From positions 372,001-436,000 of the forward strand of contig NZ_JACHWJ010000001.1 of assembly GCF_014191305.1 (NCBI RefSeq): a stretch of 64,000 nt of DNA. The letters run 5' to 3'. Numbering within the stretch: the stretch's first letter is position 1; every line of letters starts with the position of its first letter. The notes beneath the pieces were generated by a model. It worked only from the letters and a program-made list of their open reading frames with translations, was not told the DNA's origin and searched no databases. Shown here piece by piece: positions 45,515-54,358 of this stretch. The DNA is from Pseudoclavibacter helvolus. Its GTDB lineage: Bacteria; Actinomycetota; Actinomycetes; Actinomycetales; Microbacteriaceae. A program made the position numbers and the translations under genes.

Positions 45515-46191
45515 GCTGGGCTCCTGTCGGTGATCGTCGCCGGGGCTGACGCGGCGCTTTCGGAAGTGCTTCCGAGACGCTGGAACTCTGCAGTGAGGGC
45601 CGCGACCTCGTCCTCATCGACGAGGAACTTCACGACGGGTGAGATCTCGTAGCGGTCGTCGCCGGCCGGATGCAGAATTCGCAGCTTGTTCTGCATGCGA
45701 CCCCAAGCGGCGTTCAGGTTGCGCGCGAATGTGGATTCGTCGCTGTCGCCTCGGTAGATGTCGAGCCGCTCGAAGACCTCATCCTTGTCGATGATCACCC
45801 GGCGTTCGCCTTGGCCGGCGAGCAGCAGCTGTCGCAGGACGAGGAGCATCGTGGTGTCGATGAACGCGAGTCGCTCGCTCCGGAGGGCGCTTGGTGCGTC
45901 GATCTCTTGCGTCTCGATCTTGCGGACGAAGGCGAACTCGTCAGTGCGGTCGATCACGAGTTCCAGAAAGAGGTCGTGCAGGCGTGAGCGGACGCTTGTC
46001 TCGTCCGCGACGAGAGAGGCCCAGATCTTCGGTTGCTGTGACCCCGACAGGTAGGGGCCTTTGAGCACCTCGAGTAGGGCACGACGAGATCCCTCTGACA
46101 GGGTGCCCGTGTCTCCCCGCCAGAGTGAACCGGTCGAAGGATGGGAGCTTACCGTTTCCTCAACCGGGGTCGGCTCGACTTGCGCTGTCAT
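45511..46191 (-). CDS. jetB: Wadjet subunit JetB (DUF4194, MukE-like)
   Basis: A 226-residue JetB protein with winged-helix character, including LWRGDTGTLSEGSRRALLEVLKGPYL-type sequence near the start and RLDIYRGDSDESTFARNLNAAW near residue 150. The ATG at 46191 overlaps the stop of jetA (ATGA), which decides it over an ATG at 46272. JetB bridges the kleisin JetA and the JetC heads. The N-terminal 30 residues are hydrophilic and variable. Confidence 0.93.
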   Translation of the reverse strand: MTAQVEPTPVEETVSSHPSTGSLWRGDTGTLSEGSRRALLEVLKGPYLSGSQQPKIWASLVADETSVRSRLHDLFLELVIDRTDEFAFVRKIETQEIDAPSALRSERLAFIDTTMLLVLRQLLLAGQGERRVIIDKDEVFERLDIYRGDSDESTFARNLNAAWGRMQNKLRILHPAGDDRYEISPVVKFLVDEDEVAALTAEFQRLGSTSESAASAPATITDRSPA

Positions 46192-47654
46192 CTGGAGGCT
46201 CCATCCCGAGGGGCTGTGAAGGTGTGGGTCACGACGGTGGCTTGTCGGCTGTGGCCGTCTGCGCTTGTCCACGTGACTCGCTCGGTTGCCTCAGCGTCGG
46301 CCCGACCGTCGCGCACGGCGAGTGTGAGAAGCCCGACGACGCTCGCGACTCCCTGCGAGGCAGGGTAGGCGTCGAGGACCTCGCTCACTGTCGCAGCCTG
46401 TCTGGTCCTCAGGACGGCCGCGATGTTGCGTTCGAGTTCGTCGAAGTCGACTTCTGTTTCGCGGGCGAGCTGTCGGAGCAGGTCCAGATCGATCGGATCG
46501 GGCTCGTATTCCTGCAGCGGATCGCCGATGTCGTAGTCGCTCGGGTTGTGCAGCACGAGCGCGCCGATGCTGCCGATCCGACTACTCGTGAGCGTGACGC
46601 TGTGCGACGTCGGAGTGAACGGCTTCACGGTACGCGCCGCCTCCGTCGCGGCCGAGAGCGCCTTCGTGATGGAGGCGCGGAGTATCCGGTCGCGCTGAAA
46701 CTCTTGAGATCGGACGTAGCGACGGAGCCCTCGAGCGAAGTCCGTCAGCACTCCATGCACGTCTCGACTTCCTCGCTTGAGGTCGCGCACGAGGGTGTTG
46801 AGGAGCGCACGCGCCGGGTCGTCGAGGTCGGCCGTGAAGTCTCGCCGGAGTATCTCTGCGATGTCGGCGTCGAGTGTCGCACTGTTTTCCGGGTCGAGGA
46901 CCAGGTCGGAGAACGCGGTGAAGGTGCGTCCCTCGTCGGAGCTCTCGATGACGTCGACTCCGCGGAAGATGTCGTCGAGCACACGGCGTCGTGAATCTTC
47001 GGAGGCCAAGATCTCGGCGCGGAGACGTCGGTTGAGTTCCTCGAACCTCGAGCGCACCTGGCTGAAGTCTGCAGGGAGGTTCTCGGCTTGTTGGACGATG
47101 TCCTGAACGCGCTCTGCAGCGCGATTGGCGTCGAGGGTGACGTGCTCGCCCCGCTCAATGCGGTCGATCTGGTCGTCCAATGAGTCACGTTCTTGTCGAA
47201 GCGTCGCCAGGCGTCTCGTCGAGTCCGGGTCGGTGTCGACGGCGAGCTGATGGAGTTGGGCCGCGAGGCTCATGAGTCGAGACTCGGTTGCCGTGGAGCG
47301 GGGTCGCTCGATCTGCTCGAGGATGCGCAGCGCGTTGAAGGCGGCGGGGGAGAGCTCGAAGGTCTCTCCACGGCTCTCGGGGTCGGGGCGGCGGATGAGA
47401 TAACCGGCGGCACGCCAGTCAGCGCAGTAGCTCTTGCCGTTTCGGTCGCCCATGTCGAAGTGGTCTCGCAGATCCTCCAGATCGGAGTCGATGAGTTCGT
47501 AGAGCTCTTCCGCCTTGATGCGGGCGCCCGGGCTGCCGAGGTGCGTGCGGAGGACGGCGGCGATGATAGGTGCGGTGTTCGCGCGGAGGAGTTGCAGCGT
47601 GACATCGTTCGTGACGAGGCGCTGGTACGCGAGAGCTGAAGCAAGTGCGGACAC
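46188..47654 (-). CDS. jetA: Wadjet kleisin JetA (DUF3375, MukF-like)
   Basis: About 488 residues of a DUF3375 protein: LQLLRANTAPIIAAVLRTHLG at the N-terminal winged helix, then EELYELIDSDLEDLRDHF, a long helical region with TLRQERDSLDDQIDRIERGE (coiled coil) and a C-terminal winged helix. The start is uncertain. The GTG at 47654 (VSALASALAYQR) fits the family's length; a GTG at 47723 is in frame and preceded by GAAGAGG, and the frame is open to 47861. First gene of the Wadjet operon; all four genes are linked by 4-bp overlaps. Confidence 0.9.
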   Translation of the reverse strand: MSALASALAYQRLVTNDVTLQLLRANTAPIIAAVLRTHLGSPGARIKAEELYELIDSDLEDLRDHFDMGDRNGKSYCADWRAAGYLIRRPDPESRGETFELSPAAFNALRILEQIERPRSTATESRLMSLAAQLHQLAVDTDPDSTRRLATLRQERDSLDDQIDRIERGEHVTLDANRAAERVQDIVQQAENLPADFSQVRSRFEELNRRLRAEILASEDSRRRVLDDIFRGVDVIESSDEGRTFTAFSDLVLDPENSATLDADIAEILRRDFTADLDDPARALLNTLVRDLKRGSRDVHGVLTDFARGLRRYVRSQEFQRDRILRASITKALSAATEAARTVKPFTPTSHSVTLTSSRIGSIGALVLHNPSDYDIGDPLQEYEPDPIDLDLLRQLARETEVDFDELERNIAAVLRTRQAATVSEVLDAYPASQGVASVVGLLTLAVRDGRADAEATERVTWTSADGHSRQATVVTHTFTAPRDGASR

Positions 47655-47757
47655 CTCACCATCATGGTCGATGCCACCGACAAACCTTGCGCGAGGTCCT
47701 CTCCCCGACGTGTCAACACCCACGCCCTCTTCAGTTAGATCGTTTAGCTTCTTTGGT

Positions 47758-48581
47758 ATGCCCCCCGATCTGCTTCGCCGCCTGTTCGTGACCGTTTCCG
47801 GAATCCTCTGCGTCATCGGGACCCTCTTCGGAGTGGGACTCTTTGGCGGCACGGAGGTCAATCAGTCGTCGAGCGGCAACCTCGCCGCCGATGCGACGCT
47901 CATCGCCCCCGCTGGCACCGCATTCTCGATCTGGTCGGTCATCTACATCGGCCTGTTCGCCTACGTCATCTGGCAGTGGCTGCCGAAGCAGACGACCTCA
48001 GCGAAGGCACGCGCGACGGGCTGGCTGGCTGCACTCTCGATGCTCCTGAACGCGGGGTGGCTGCTGGTCACCCAGTTCGGCCTGATCTGGGTGAGCGTCG
48101 GGGTCATCGTCGCGCTGCTTGTGGTGTGCATCATGCTCGTGAGTCGCATCGCCGCGAATCCCGCTGAGAGCTGGGGCGAGCGCCTCGCCGTCGACACCAC
48201 GTTCGGCCTGTACCTCGGTTGGTATCGGTCGCGACGCTCGCGAACCTCGGGGCCGCGATCGTTTCGACCGGTGTGGCTGCGGAGAGCACGCTCGGCGAGG
48301 TCTCCACAGTGGCGGCACTCGTCGCCGTGCTCGGTCTCGCGACGTTCTATGTGTGGCGCTGGAAGAACCTGGCCGTCTCGGCGGCGATCATCTGGGGCGT
48401 CGCGTGGGTCGGCTTCGGCCGGCTCTCGGATGCACCCGAGTCGACGCTTGTTGGTGTTGTCGCCCTCGCGGTCGCGGTGCTCATCGCCGTCACCGGCCTG
48501 CTCGCGAAGTCCATCGACTGGCGTAGCGCTGACCCCTCGAAGGGTGTCGGCACGACGAGGAGTGCGGACGCCATTGCTTGA
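47758..48581 (+). pseudogene. TspO/MBR-like membrane protein gene with frameshift
   Basis: The first 155 codons encode a TspO/MBR-like protein: membrane segments with APAGTAFSIWSVIYIGLFAYV, MLLNAGWLLVTQFG and AVDTTFGLYLGW. Right after that Trp the frame breaks near 48222; in the next frame the protein continues SVATLANLGAAIVSTGV, then FYVWRWKNLAVSAAIIWGVAWVG to a stop at 48581. Adding one G at ggttgg/tatcgg restores a normal protein of about 274 residues. This may be a real mutation or a sequence error. Confidence 0.8.
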
Positions 48582-48706
48582 ATGCTCCTAGACGCTATGG
48601 GTATTGAGCTGAGGCCTCCTATCGCATAGACCGTGGATTGCGGGCTGGGTGTGCCTGACTCGCCCCGGTGTGTCCGGAGACAGGATTCCTTGGAAGGATC
48701 TGTCTT

Positions 48707-49030
48707 ATGGGACGTCCCAGTAAGTATCCGCGCGAGCTTCGTGAGCGCGCTGTCCGTATGGTCGTCGAGGTGCGGGCCGATTATCCGAGCGAGTATCAGG
48801 CGATGACCGCGGTCGCGCAGATGCTCGGCATCGGGTCGCCGGAAACGATTCGCACCTGGATCCGTCGGGAGCAGGTCGACGCGGGAGACCGGCCCGGTGT
48901 GACGACTGACGCGGCGGTGGAGATCAAGCGCCTGAAGCGGGAGAACGCCGAGCTGCGGCGGGCGAACGAGATCTTGAAGGCGGCTTCAGCTTTCTTCGCG
49001 GCCGAACTCGACCGGCCACACAAGCGATAG
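48707..49030 (+). CDS. IS3-family transposase OrfA
   Basis: A 107-residue DNA-binding protein with a helix-turn-helix (YPRELRERAVRMVVE through GSPETIRTWIRREQ) and a leucine-zipper-like tail KRLKRENAELRRANEILK. ATG at 48707. OrfA binds the inverted repeats and is made alone or fused to OrfB by -1 ribosomal frameshifting near its 3' end. Confidence 0.93.
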   Translation: MGRPSKYPRELRERAVRMVVEVRADYPSEYQAMTAVAQMLGIGSPETIRTWIRREQVDAGDRPGVTTDAAVEIKRLKRENAELRRANEILKAASAFFAAELDRPHKR

Positions 49031-49101
49031 TCGCCTTCATCGACGAACACAAGGACCGCACCGAGGGCGGGCTCCGATGGGGTGTCGAGTCGATCTGCGC
49101 T

Positions 49102-49959
49102 GTGCTCACCCAGCACGGCGTGAAGATCGCCCCATCGACCTACTACGACGCCCGCGGGCGCGGACCGTCATCCCAGGCCGTGTCGGATGAGCGGTGGAAG
49201 CCGATCATCCTGGCGGCGTGGCAGGCGCACCGCAAGGTGCTCGGGGCCCGAAAGCTCTGGTTGCGGCTCCGCGGTGACGGTCACGACATCGCGCGCTGCA
49301 CGCTCGAGCGCCTCATGCGTGAGCTTGGGATCGCCGGCGTGCTCCGCGGGAAGCGGAAGCGTCCCGTCGACACGGATCCGCGCGAGACCCGCCCCGCGGA
49401 CCTCGTCGACCGACACTTCGCCCGGTTCCGCACGAACCAGCTCTGGGTCGCGGACTTCACATACGTGTGGACGTGGTCTGGATGGGTCTACGTCGCGTTC
49501 GTCTTCGACGCGCACTCCCGCCGCATCATCGGCTGGCGCGCCGCGACGAGCATGACCACACCGCTCGTGCTCGACTGCCTCGACATGGCTCTCTTCACCC
49601 GCCGCCGCGAAGGCATCACCGGGTTCGAGGGGCTCACGCATCACACCGACGCGGGCAGCGTCTACACGTCAATCGCCTTCACCGACCGGCTCGTCGACGA
49701 AGGCATCGACCCGTCCGTCGGATCCGTCGGCGACGCCTACGACAACTCTCTCGCGGAATCGCAGATCGGGCTCTACAAGTCCGAACTCATCCACCACCAA
49801 GGTCCCTGGCGTGACGTCGATCAGGTCGAGGCGGCGACCGCATCCTGGGTGCTCTGGTTCACCACCGAACGCACCCACGGCTCCATCGACGACCTCACAC
49901 CCCTCGAGGTCGAGCAACTCGACTACGCTCGCAACGAACCGGTTGAAAGAGCCGGCTGA
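49102..49959 (+). CDS. IS3-family transposase OrfB (DDE integrase core)
   Basis: An rve-type integrase of about 285 residues from the GTG at 49102. The frame is open further upstream in the -1 frame relative to OrfA, fitting an OrfAB fusion. The catalytic triad is Asp in WVADFTYV, Asp in THHTDAGSVY and Glu in NSLAESQIGLYKSE. All parts are intact, so the element may still be active. Confidence 0.93.
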   Translation: MLTQHGVKIAPSTYYDARGRGPSSQAVSDERWKPIILAAWQAHRKVLGARKLWLRLRGDGHDIARCTLERLMRELGIAGVLRGKRKRPVDTDPRETRPADLVDRHFARFRTNQLWVADFTYVWTWSGWVYVAFVFDAHSRRIIGWRAATSMTTPLVLDCLDMALFTRRREGITGFEGLTHHTDAGSVYTSIAFTDRLVDEGIDPSVGSVGDAYDNSLAESQIGLYKSELIHHQGPWRDVDQVEAATASWVLWFTTERTHGSIDDLTPLEVEQLDYARNEPVERAG

Positions 49960-49998
49960 CACCAGCAAACAGCTCTCCGGACACACCGGGGCGAGTCA

Positions 49999-50462
49999 CC
50001 CTAGGGATAGCGAAGGAAGGGGAGGGGATCTGTCTGGCCACCACCTGGGGTTGGAGAAGACCGGGGCCCAGAGCAACCAGCAACGCCACCTCCGTCATGC
50101 GCCAACTTTAGATTCTGTTCCGCGCAAGGTGAGCTCGCCGGTCGCCATCGAGCTCAGCTGCGTCTGCGCATCTTCAGCCACTAGCTGAAGCATGCGTGCG
50201 ACTGCGTCGCTGGGGCGGTAGCTGCGGGGGCCGAGCTGTCTTTCCTCGCGACAGTCACGCGCGGTGAAACTCTCCGCGAATGACCATGCACCTCATAGGT
50301 TTCGGGACATTGAAACTAGGCGACACGGGGACAGTCATCGCGTTGCGCGACGACAACCCGTGATCTTCTCGTGACCGAGCTTCTAGCGAGTACATCGGAT
50401 CGTTAGACCATCAGTCGAGGACCAGAGCGGCACACTGCACCGTTCGCAGTACGTTCGATGCC
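49999..50462. other. Gene-free stretch with a possible 3' gene remnant on the minus strand
   Basis: No intact gene is visible. On the minus strand from about 50,288 to a stop at 50,095 there is a gene-like frame reading ESFTARDCREERQLGPRSYR, then SDAVARMLQLVAEDAQTQL, without a start codon at its head, so it may be the tail of a truncated gene. A weak relative of the cassette sites (CCTCATAGGTTTCGGGACA, centre 50,295-50,296) lies exactly where this frame begins. The rest holds the presumed promoter of the gene at 50,463. Confidence 0.4.
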
Positions 50463-51008
50463 ATGGACCCACACGCGAGAACGGACGGTCACGCGCTGCC
50501 TGAGGCAAGCCGCGGTCCCGTAGGACTCGGCCCGAGCGGGCAACAGGCTGAGAACACTACGGCCGAGCGAGAGAGCAGAGTGAACCGCTGCCGTATAGGA
50601 CTGTTCACGGCAGCGTCTGCCATGGTGCTCTGCCTCTTGTTCCTGTGGGGCGGGAACATGTTTCTCCGAGCAGCGTCGGACCCATTCGGGCGTGAGGCTG
50701 CGTTGGTCGATCTGGCCACCTCACTCAACGGCGCCACGGCCTACCACGTGTCCCATTTCAGGAACGGACCCACCACGGTGAGAGTCGATGTCAGGGTTTC
50801 GACCGGCCTATCCGATGAAGCACGCGGCCAGAATGTGAGTGCTCTGCAAGAGCCACCCGCCTACCTTGCCTCGATGGCACGACTCGTACAACTCTGTGTC
50901 TACGACGAGGAAGGTGCGCACCAGATGTCGATGACCGAAAGCAGCAAATGCCCGCGTACCGCGTCGGCCAGTGGGTGGCGTCCTGCTTGGTTGCCCCACT
51001 GGATCTAG
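50463..51008 (+). CDS. Hypothetical membrane-anchored protein (cassette gene)
   Basis: An ORFan of up to 181 residues. A hydrophilic N-tail is followed by one hydrophobic helix (CRIGLFTAASAMVLCLLFLW) and a soluble domain containing DLATSLNGATAYHVSHFRNG. A GTG at 50580 directly before the helix may be the true start, giving 142 residues. The gene ends 23 bp before site A of the cassette array. I recognise no family. Confidence 0.55.
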   Translation: MDPHARTDGHALPEASRGPVGLGPSGQQAENTTAERESRVNRCRIGLFTAASAMVLCLLFLWGGNMFLRAASDPFGREAALVDLATSLNGATAYHVSHFRNGPTTVRVDVRVSTGLSDEARGQNVSALQEPPAYLASMARLVQLCVYDEEGAHQMSMTESSKCPRTASASGWRPAWLPHWI

Positions 51009-51030
51009 ACGAGCTCCCTCCTGAGGGTAG

Positions 51031-51056
51031 TTCTCAAAACTCATGGGATATGCACC
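51031..51056. repeat. Cassette boundary site A (serine-recombinase-type)
   Basis: Left half TTCTCAAAACTC, centre AT (51043-51044), right half GGGATATGCACC. The left half matches the array consensus well; the right half is degenerate. It separates the genes at 50463 and 51151. Confidence 0.5.
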
Positions 51057-51150
51057 CCAACGCCGGGAGTGGCTCACGCTGGCCAACTTCATCTACGTCC
51101 GTTGCGCTCTTCGTCCGTACGTGGGCGTTGCCGTGCGTACAGTGTTGGCC

Positions 51151-51717
51151 ATGAGTTCCCAATTGAGGGTCGCATCTGGCCTTGTGTTGTTTGGCTTGAC
51201 TGGTTCCCTGGTGGCTTGCACTCAAGCCGGCTCGATGGATGAGCCTGAAGGCATCTCAGGGTCCTCAGCTGTTGAGAGCGAGCCACCCAGTGGGTCGTCA
51301 AGCGCTCTGGAGGCAGCAGCGACTCCGGATGTACCCGCTCCACCTGAGGTAGGCAGCGACGAGGCAATCAGTGTTTGTGGAGACGCGCTCTACTACTTCT
51401 ACCTCGACAGCACCTTCAACGACCGCTTCAACCTCGATGACGTTCGGGTCGAGGGGAACCGGTACGTGTTCGAGAACCAAGGCGCCAACTATGACTATCC
51501 CCCGGGGCATCCTTACGCGTCGGACCCCGAGCTCGCCGCCTACGTTGACACGCTCGTTGTGGATAACGACACTGACATCTGGTGCGAGCAAGAAGGGGAG
51601 ACCTTCAACGTCGGCTTTGTCGACGGCGAGAGCCAGCTGGCTGTCACGATGGCGCAGCTACAACAGCAGTTCGACGTCGCGGACCAGAGAGTTCGAGAGT
51701 TCCAGGGTCTCTCCTAG
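51151..51717 (+). CDS. Hypothetical lipoprotein (cassette gene)
   Basis: A 188-residue predicted lipoprotein: signal peptide with GLVLFGLTGSLVACTQ (lipobox LVAC, Cys about residue 23), a Ser/Glu/Pro-rich linker of 50 residues, then an acidic, Tyr-rich domain with ICV-type CGDALYYFYLDSTFNDRFN and a second Cys in DTDIWCEQEG, possibly forming a disulfide. I recognise no family. The gene alone fills the cassette between sites A and B. Confidence 0.65.
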   Translation: MSSQLRVASGLVLFGLTGSLVACTQAGSMDEPEGISGSSAVESEPPSGSSSALEAAATPDVPAPPEVGSDEAISVCGDALYYFYLDSTFNDRFNLDDVRVEGNRYVFENQGANYDYPPGHPYASDPELAAYVDTLVVDNDTDIWCEQEGETFNVGFVDGESQLAVTMAQLQQQFDVADQRVREFQGLS

Positions 51718-51788
51718 TCGGCGTGAGTTGTTCGACCTGCTCCACGTGCAGAGAGCCACTGCGCACATCAGCGGAACGACCGTGAGAC

Positions 51789-51814
51789 ATCTCAAAACCC
51801 ATGGGTTTCGCAAC
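51789..51814. repeat. Cassette boundary site B
   Basis: Halves ATCTCAAAACCC and GGGTTTCGCAAC around a central AT (51801-51802). The left side extends identically to site D (GTGAGACATCTCAAAACCCA). Confidence 0.75.
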
Positions 51815-51840
51815 AACCCTGGCGGCGGTGAAGGTAGGTG

Positions 51841-51869
51841 GGAGCCTCGCGCCCGCAGCACGAGGCTCC
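51841..51869. terminator. Hairpin between sites B and C
   Basis: Perfect 9-base arms GGAGCCTCG and CGAGGCTCC with an 11-base loop, in the 208-bp gene-free interval between two cassette sites. The stretch 51718-52147 holds only sites B and C and this stem. Confidence 0.5.
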
Positions 51870-51996
51870 ACGCATCTGGCCCGGCTCAAACGGGCTGCCA
51901 CTCTCTCCATGCTGCGGGCAGGACGCCCCCCGTGGGGAGTGAAGGACGCCTTGGGCAGACGCTAGGAGGGTATCGCTCGCTCCCCCGCCATGCGCA

Positions 51997-52022
51997 ACGG
52001 GCGAAACTCTAGGGTTTCAACA
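51997..52022. repeat. Cassette boundary site C (TA centre)
   Basis: Halves CGGGCGAAACTC and GGGTTTCAACAC around a central TA (52009-52010). The right half is a good match to the consensus; the centre differs from the AT of sites A, B, D and G. Confidence 0.6.
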
Positions 52023-52147
52023 CAACTAGCGGCACCCGTACGGCGGGTGGTAGGTGTTGAGTCGAGTGCCGGCGCGCCCACTGCTCATATCCTGAGTGGT
52101 GGGCGCGACGGCATCAGCCTCGACGCCTGGTTTCGGTCGACAGTTGG

Positions 52148-52795
52148 TTATGCGGCGGGAAGTTCGAAATCGCCGCGGAACTCGGGGATAGTGGTGTCCT
52201 CTCCGAGGATCTTTGCTTCAGGTCGGATGTACGCACCGGGGAGCGTGGCGGCCGTCTCGGAGACGTAGATGGGGATGAATCCCGTGTGTGCTCCATCGCG
52301 GCGTGATGCGCTGTCGAAGTAGGTGTACCCGGCGGCTTCGAGTTCATCGCTGGCGCTCGCAGCGTAGTTCACTTCTTCACCGCCGCTCAAAAGATAGAAG
52401 TCTGCGGCGCTGATCGTGCCACCGAACTCTTCCCCGGGGGTCACGGCCACCTCGAGGTAGATCATCTCGCCGTTTGGGTTGTCCGTGGCTTCGTAGTACT
52501 CGGTCGCGTTGCCGCGCACCGCGGACACGATGGTGACGACATCACCTGTTTCTGCGTCCGTGAACTCAGTTCCGATCGGAATCGAGGTGGCATCGCCGAC
52601 CGGGGCGGTGGTTTCAGCGCTCGCCTCAGGCGCGGCCGTGGTCTGTTCTGCGGTCACGCTGGTGTCTGTGGTTGGCGCCGCGGAGGTGTCTGCCTCCGGA
52701 GTGCTGCACGCAGTTAGAGCGAGCGCAGCCGCGGCAAAGAGTGCCGCGGAGCGAGCCAGCAGGGCGGGGTTGGGCTGGCGAATGAGAGAGGACAT
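52148..52795 (-). CDS. Hypothetical lipoprotein with DUF4352-like domain (cassette gene)
   Basis: A 215-residue lipoprotein: signal peptide ending in LALTACSTPE (lipobox LTAC), a Thr/Ala-rich linker (about 30-60), and a beta-rich domain with GTEFTDAETGDVVTIVSAVRG and MIYLEVAVTPGEEFGG, the pattern of DUF4352/telokin-like extracellular domains in Gram-positive lipoproteins. Function unknown. It lies between site C and an IS element. Confidence 0.75.
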   Translation of the reverse strand: MSSLIRQPNPALLARSAALFAAAALALTACSTPEADTSAAPTTDTSVTAEQTTAAPEASAETTAPVGDATSIPIGTEFTDAETGDVVTIVSAVRGNATEYYEATDNPNGEMIYLEVAVTPGEEFGGTISAADFYLLSGGEEVNYAASASDELEAAGYTYFDSASRRDGAHTGFIPIYVSETAATLPGAYIRPEAKILGEDTTIPEFRGDFELPAA

Positions 52796-52991
52796 AGCGT
52801 TCCTGTCTGTCGTAGTTCTGGTTTGGCAACCACCAAGCTATGTGAAGGCTACGGGAAGCCTCTTAGGACGTTGTTCACAATCCACAGGGTCTCCGTGACC
52901 GGAAACTGTGGGCTGACCCCGTTTCGTAGGTCCAGTCGTTATGAGAGTCGTCCTGTTGTCCGCGGTCGCGGGCAGGGAGACTGGTCAGATC

Positions 52992-53276
52992 ATGACGAAC
53001 AGCAGGAAGCGTCACACCCCGGAGCAGGTCGTCCGTAAGCTCGGGCAGGCCGACAGGATGCTCGCCGACGGTCAGGACGTCGCGGCGGTGTGCCGGGAGC
53101 TCGTGGTGTCCGAGCAGACGTACTACCGGTGGCGGAACCAGTACGGCGGCCTCAAGGCCGACGACGCAAAGCGCCTGAAGGAGCTGGAGAAGCAGAATGC
53201 GACCCTGAAGCGTCTGCTCGCGGAAGCGGAGCTGGAGAAGGCCGCGCTCAAGGAGCTGGCTGAGGGAAACTTCTAA
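52992..53276 (+). CDS. IS3-family (IS407 group) transposase OrfA
   Basis: A 94-residue protein with HTPEQVVRKLGQADRML, VVSEQTYYRWRNQYGG (helix-turn-helix) and a coiled tail RLKELEKQNATLKRLLAEAE ending in GNF, the classic IS407-group OrfA. ATG at 52992. Confidence 0.93.
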   Translation: MTNSRKRHTPEQVVRKLGQADRMLADGQDVAAVCRELVVSEQTYYRWRNQYGGLKADDAKRLKELEKQNATLKRLLAEAELEKAALKELAEGNF

Positions 53277-53326
53277 GCCCGGACAGGCGCCGCGCCGCCG
53301 TCGATCACCTCAAGCGCAAGCTGCGG

Positions 53327-54142
53327 GTGAGCGAACGGATGGCGTGCCGTCTGGTCGGGCTGAGCCGCTCCGCGCATCGGCGACCGCTCAAGGGCGACAC
53401 GGTCGCGGACCCGGATCGGGCGTTCAGGGAGTGGCTGCGCGCCTGGGCGAAGGACCATCCCCGCTACGGGTACCGGCGGGCGTATCACGACGCCCGCGCC
53501 GAGGAGTGGGTGGTGAACCACAAGAAGATCCAACGCCTGTGGCGTGACGAAGGGCTCCGGGTCCCGCAGCGGCGTCGACGCAAGCGCGTCGGGTCCTCGA
53601 CCGTCGACGCGCCGACGGCGGACGCGCCGAACGTGGTGTGGGCAGTGGACTTTCAGTTCGACGCCGACGAGCACGGCCGACCGATCAAGATCTGCTCGAT
53701 CGTCGACGAACACACCCGGGAGTGCATCGGCGGCCTCGTGGAGCGCTCGATTACCGCCGACCGACTCACCGCCCACCTCGAGGACCTCGTCGCCGCCCGG
53801 GGCGCCCCGGCGGTGCTCAGGTCGGACAACGGGCCGGAGTTCATCAGCGAGGCGATGGCCGACTGGGCCGGCACCCGCACCGGCCTGTCCTACATCCCTC
53901 CGGGCTCGCCGTGGCGCAACGGGTACGTCGAGTCGTTCAACAGCCGGATCCGCGACGAGTGCCTCAACATCAACAGCTTCTACTCGCTGCTGCACGCGCA
54001 GGTCATCATCGGCGACTGGAAGGACGAGTACAACCACCACCGCCGGCACTCCTCGCTCGGCTACCTACCCCCAGCCGAGTACGCTCGACAGTGCACCCAT
54101 CAAATGGAAACCGACGACTCACAGAACGTCCGGACCGAATGA
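53327..54142 (+). CDS. IS3-family (IS407 group) transposase OrfB
   Basis: A 271-residue integrase from the GTG at 53327, with the frame open back to the OrfA stop for a frameshifted OrfAB. The triad is Asp in VWAVDFQFDAD, Asp in LRSDNGPEFIS and Glu in YVESFNSRIRDECLN. Intact. Confidence 0.93.
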   Translation: MSERMACRLVGLSRSAHRRPLKGDTVADPDRAFREWLRAWAKDHPRYGYRRAYHDARAEEWVVNHKKIQRLWRDEGLRVPQRRRRKRVGSSTVDAPTADAPNVVWAVDFQFDADEHGRPIKICSIVDEHTRECIGGLVERSITADRLTAHLEDLVAARGAPAVLRSDNGPEFISEAMADWAGTRTGLSYIPPGSPWRNGYVESFNSRIRDECLNINSFYSLLHAQVIIGDWKDEYNHHRRHSSLGYLPPAEYARQCTHQMETDDSQNVRTE

Positions 54143-54358
54143 AGGGGGCGGCTCAACTGCTTGGCATTCATGAGGGTCCGCGCAGCGCCGCGAAGAGCAT
54201 GTTCGCCACCAAGACGGCCGAGCTGCTCGCAGAAGAGCCGAGCTGGCTCGTGGCCCCGAGCCTCTGGATTTGCACGGTCGGCTCCGTCAGATCAGTCGGC
54301 GCACTGATGACTCGATTGGTTAGCGCTCTCGCACTGGCGTGATCAGAACTCGGGCAGA

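Larger units (their letters stand above)
48656..49998 (+). mobile_element. Complete IS3-family insertion sequence
   Basis: A 1343-bp element bounded by perfect 25-base inverted repeats, left TGACTCGCCCCGGTGTGTCC-GGAGA (48656-48680) and its complement at 49974-49998. It contains overlapping-style orfA and orfB in -1 relation. No clear 3- or 4-bp target duplication is seen (gcc on the left, ccc on the right), so one end may have been rearranged since insertion. Confidence 0.92.
52907..54158 (+). mobile_element. Complete IS3-family (IS407-group-like) insertion sequence
   Basis: About 1.25 kb with imperfect inverted ends of about 27 bases (left near TGTGGGCTGACCCCGTTTCG at 52907, right ending near 54157). 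It carries orfA and orfB. No convincing target duplication is visible, so the outer limits are approximate by a few bases. It interrupts the cassette array between sites C and D. Confidence 0.87.

Noticed and set aside
48656-50000. Reading the 25-bp IS ends as further cassette sites
   Set aside because: They are perfect terminal inverted repeats (TGACTCGCCCC) of the IS3 element and share nothing with the AAACCC-AT-GGGTTT core.
50463-51008. Frameshift in the 3' part of the membrane-anchored hypothetical
   Set aside because: An alternative frame is open from 50948, but without a known family there is no basis to say which ending is right.
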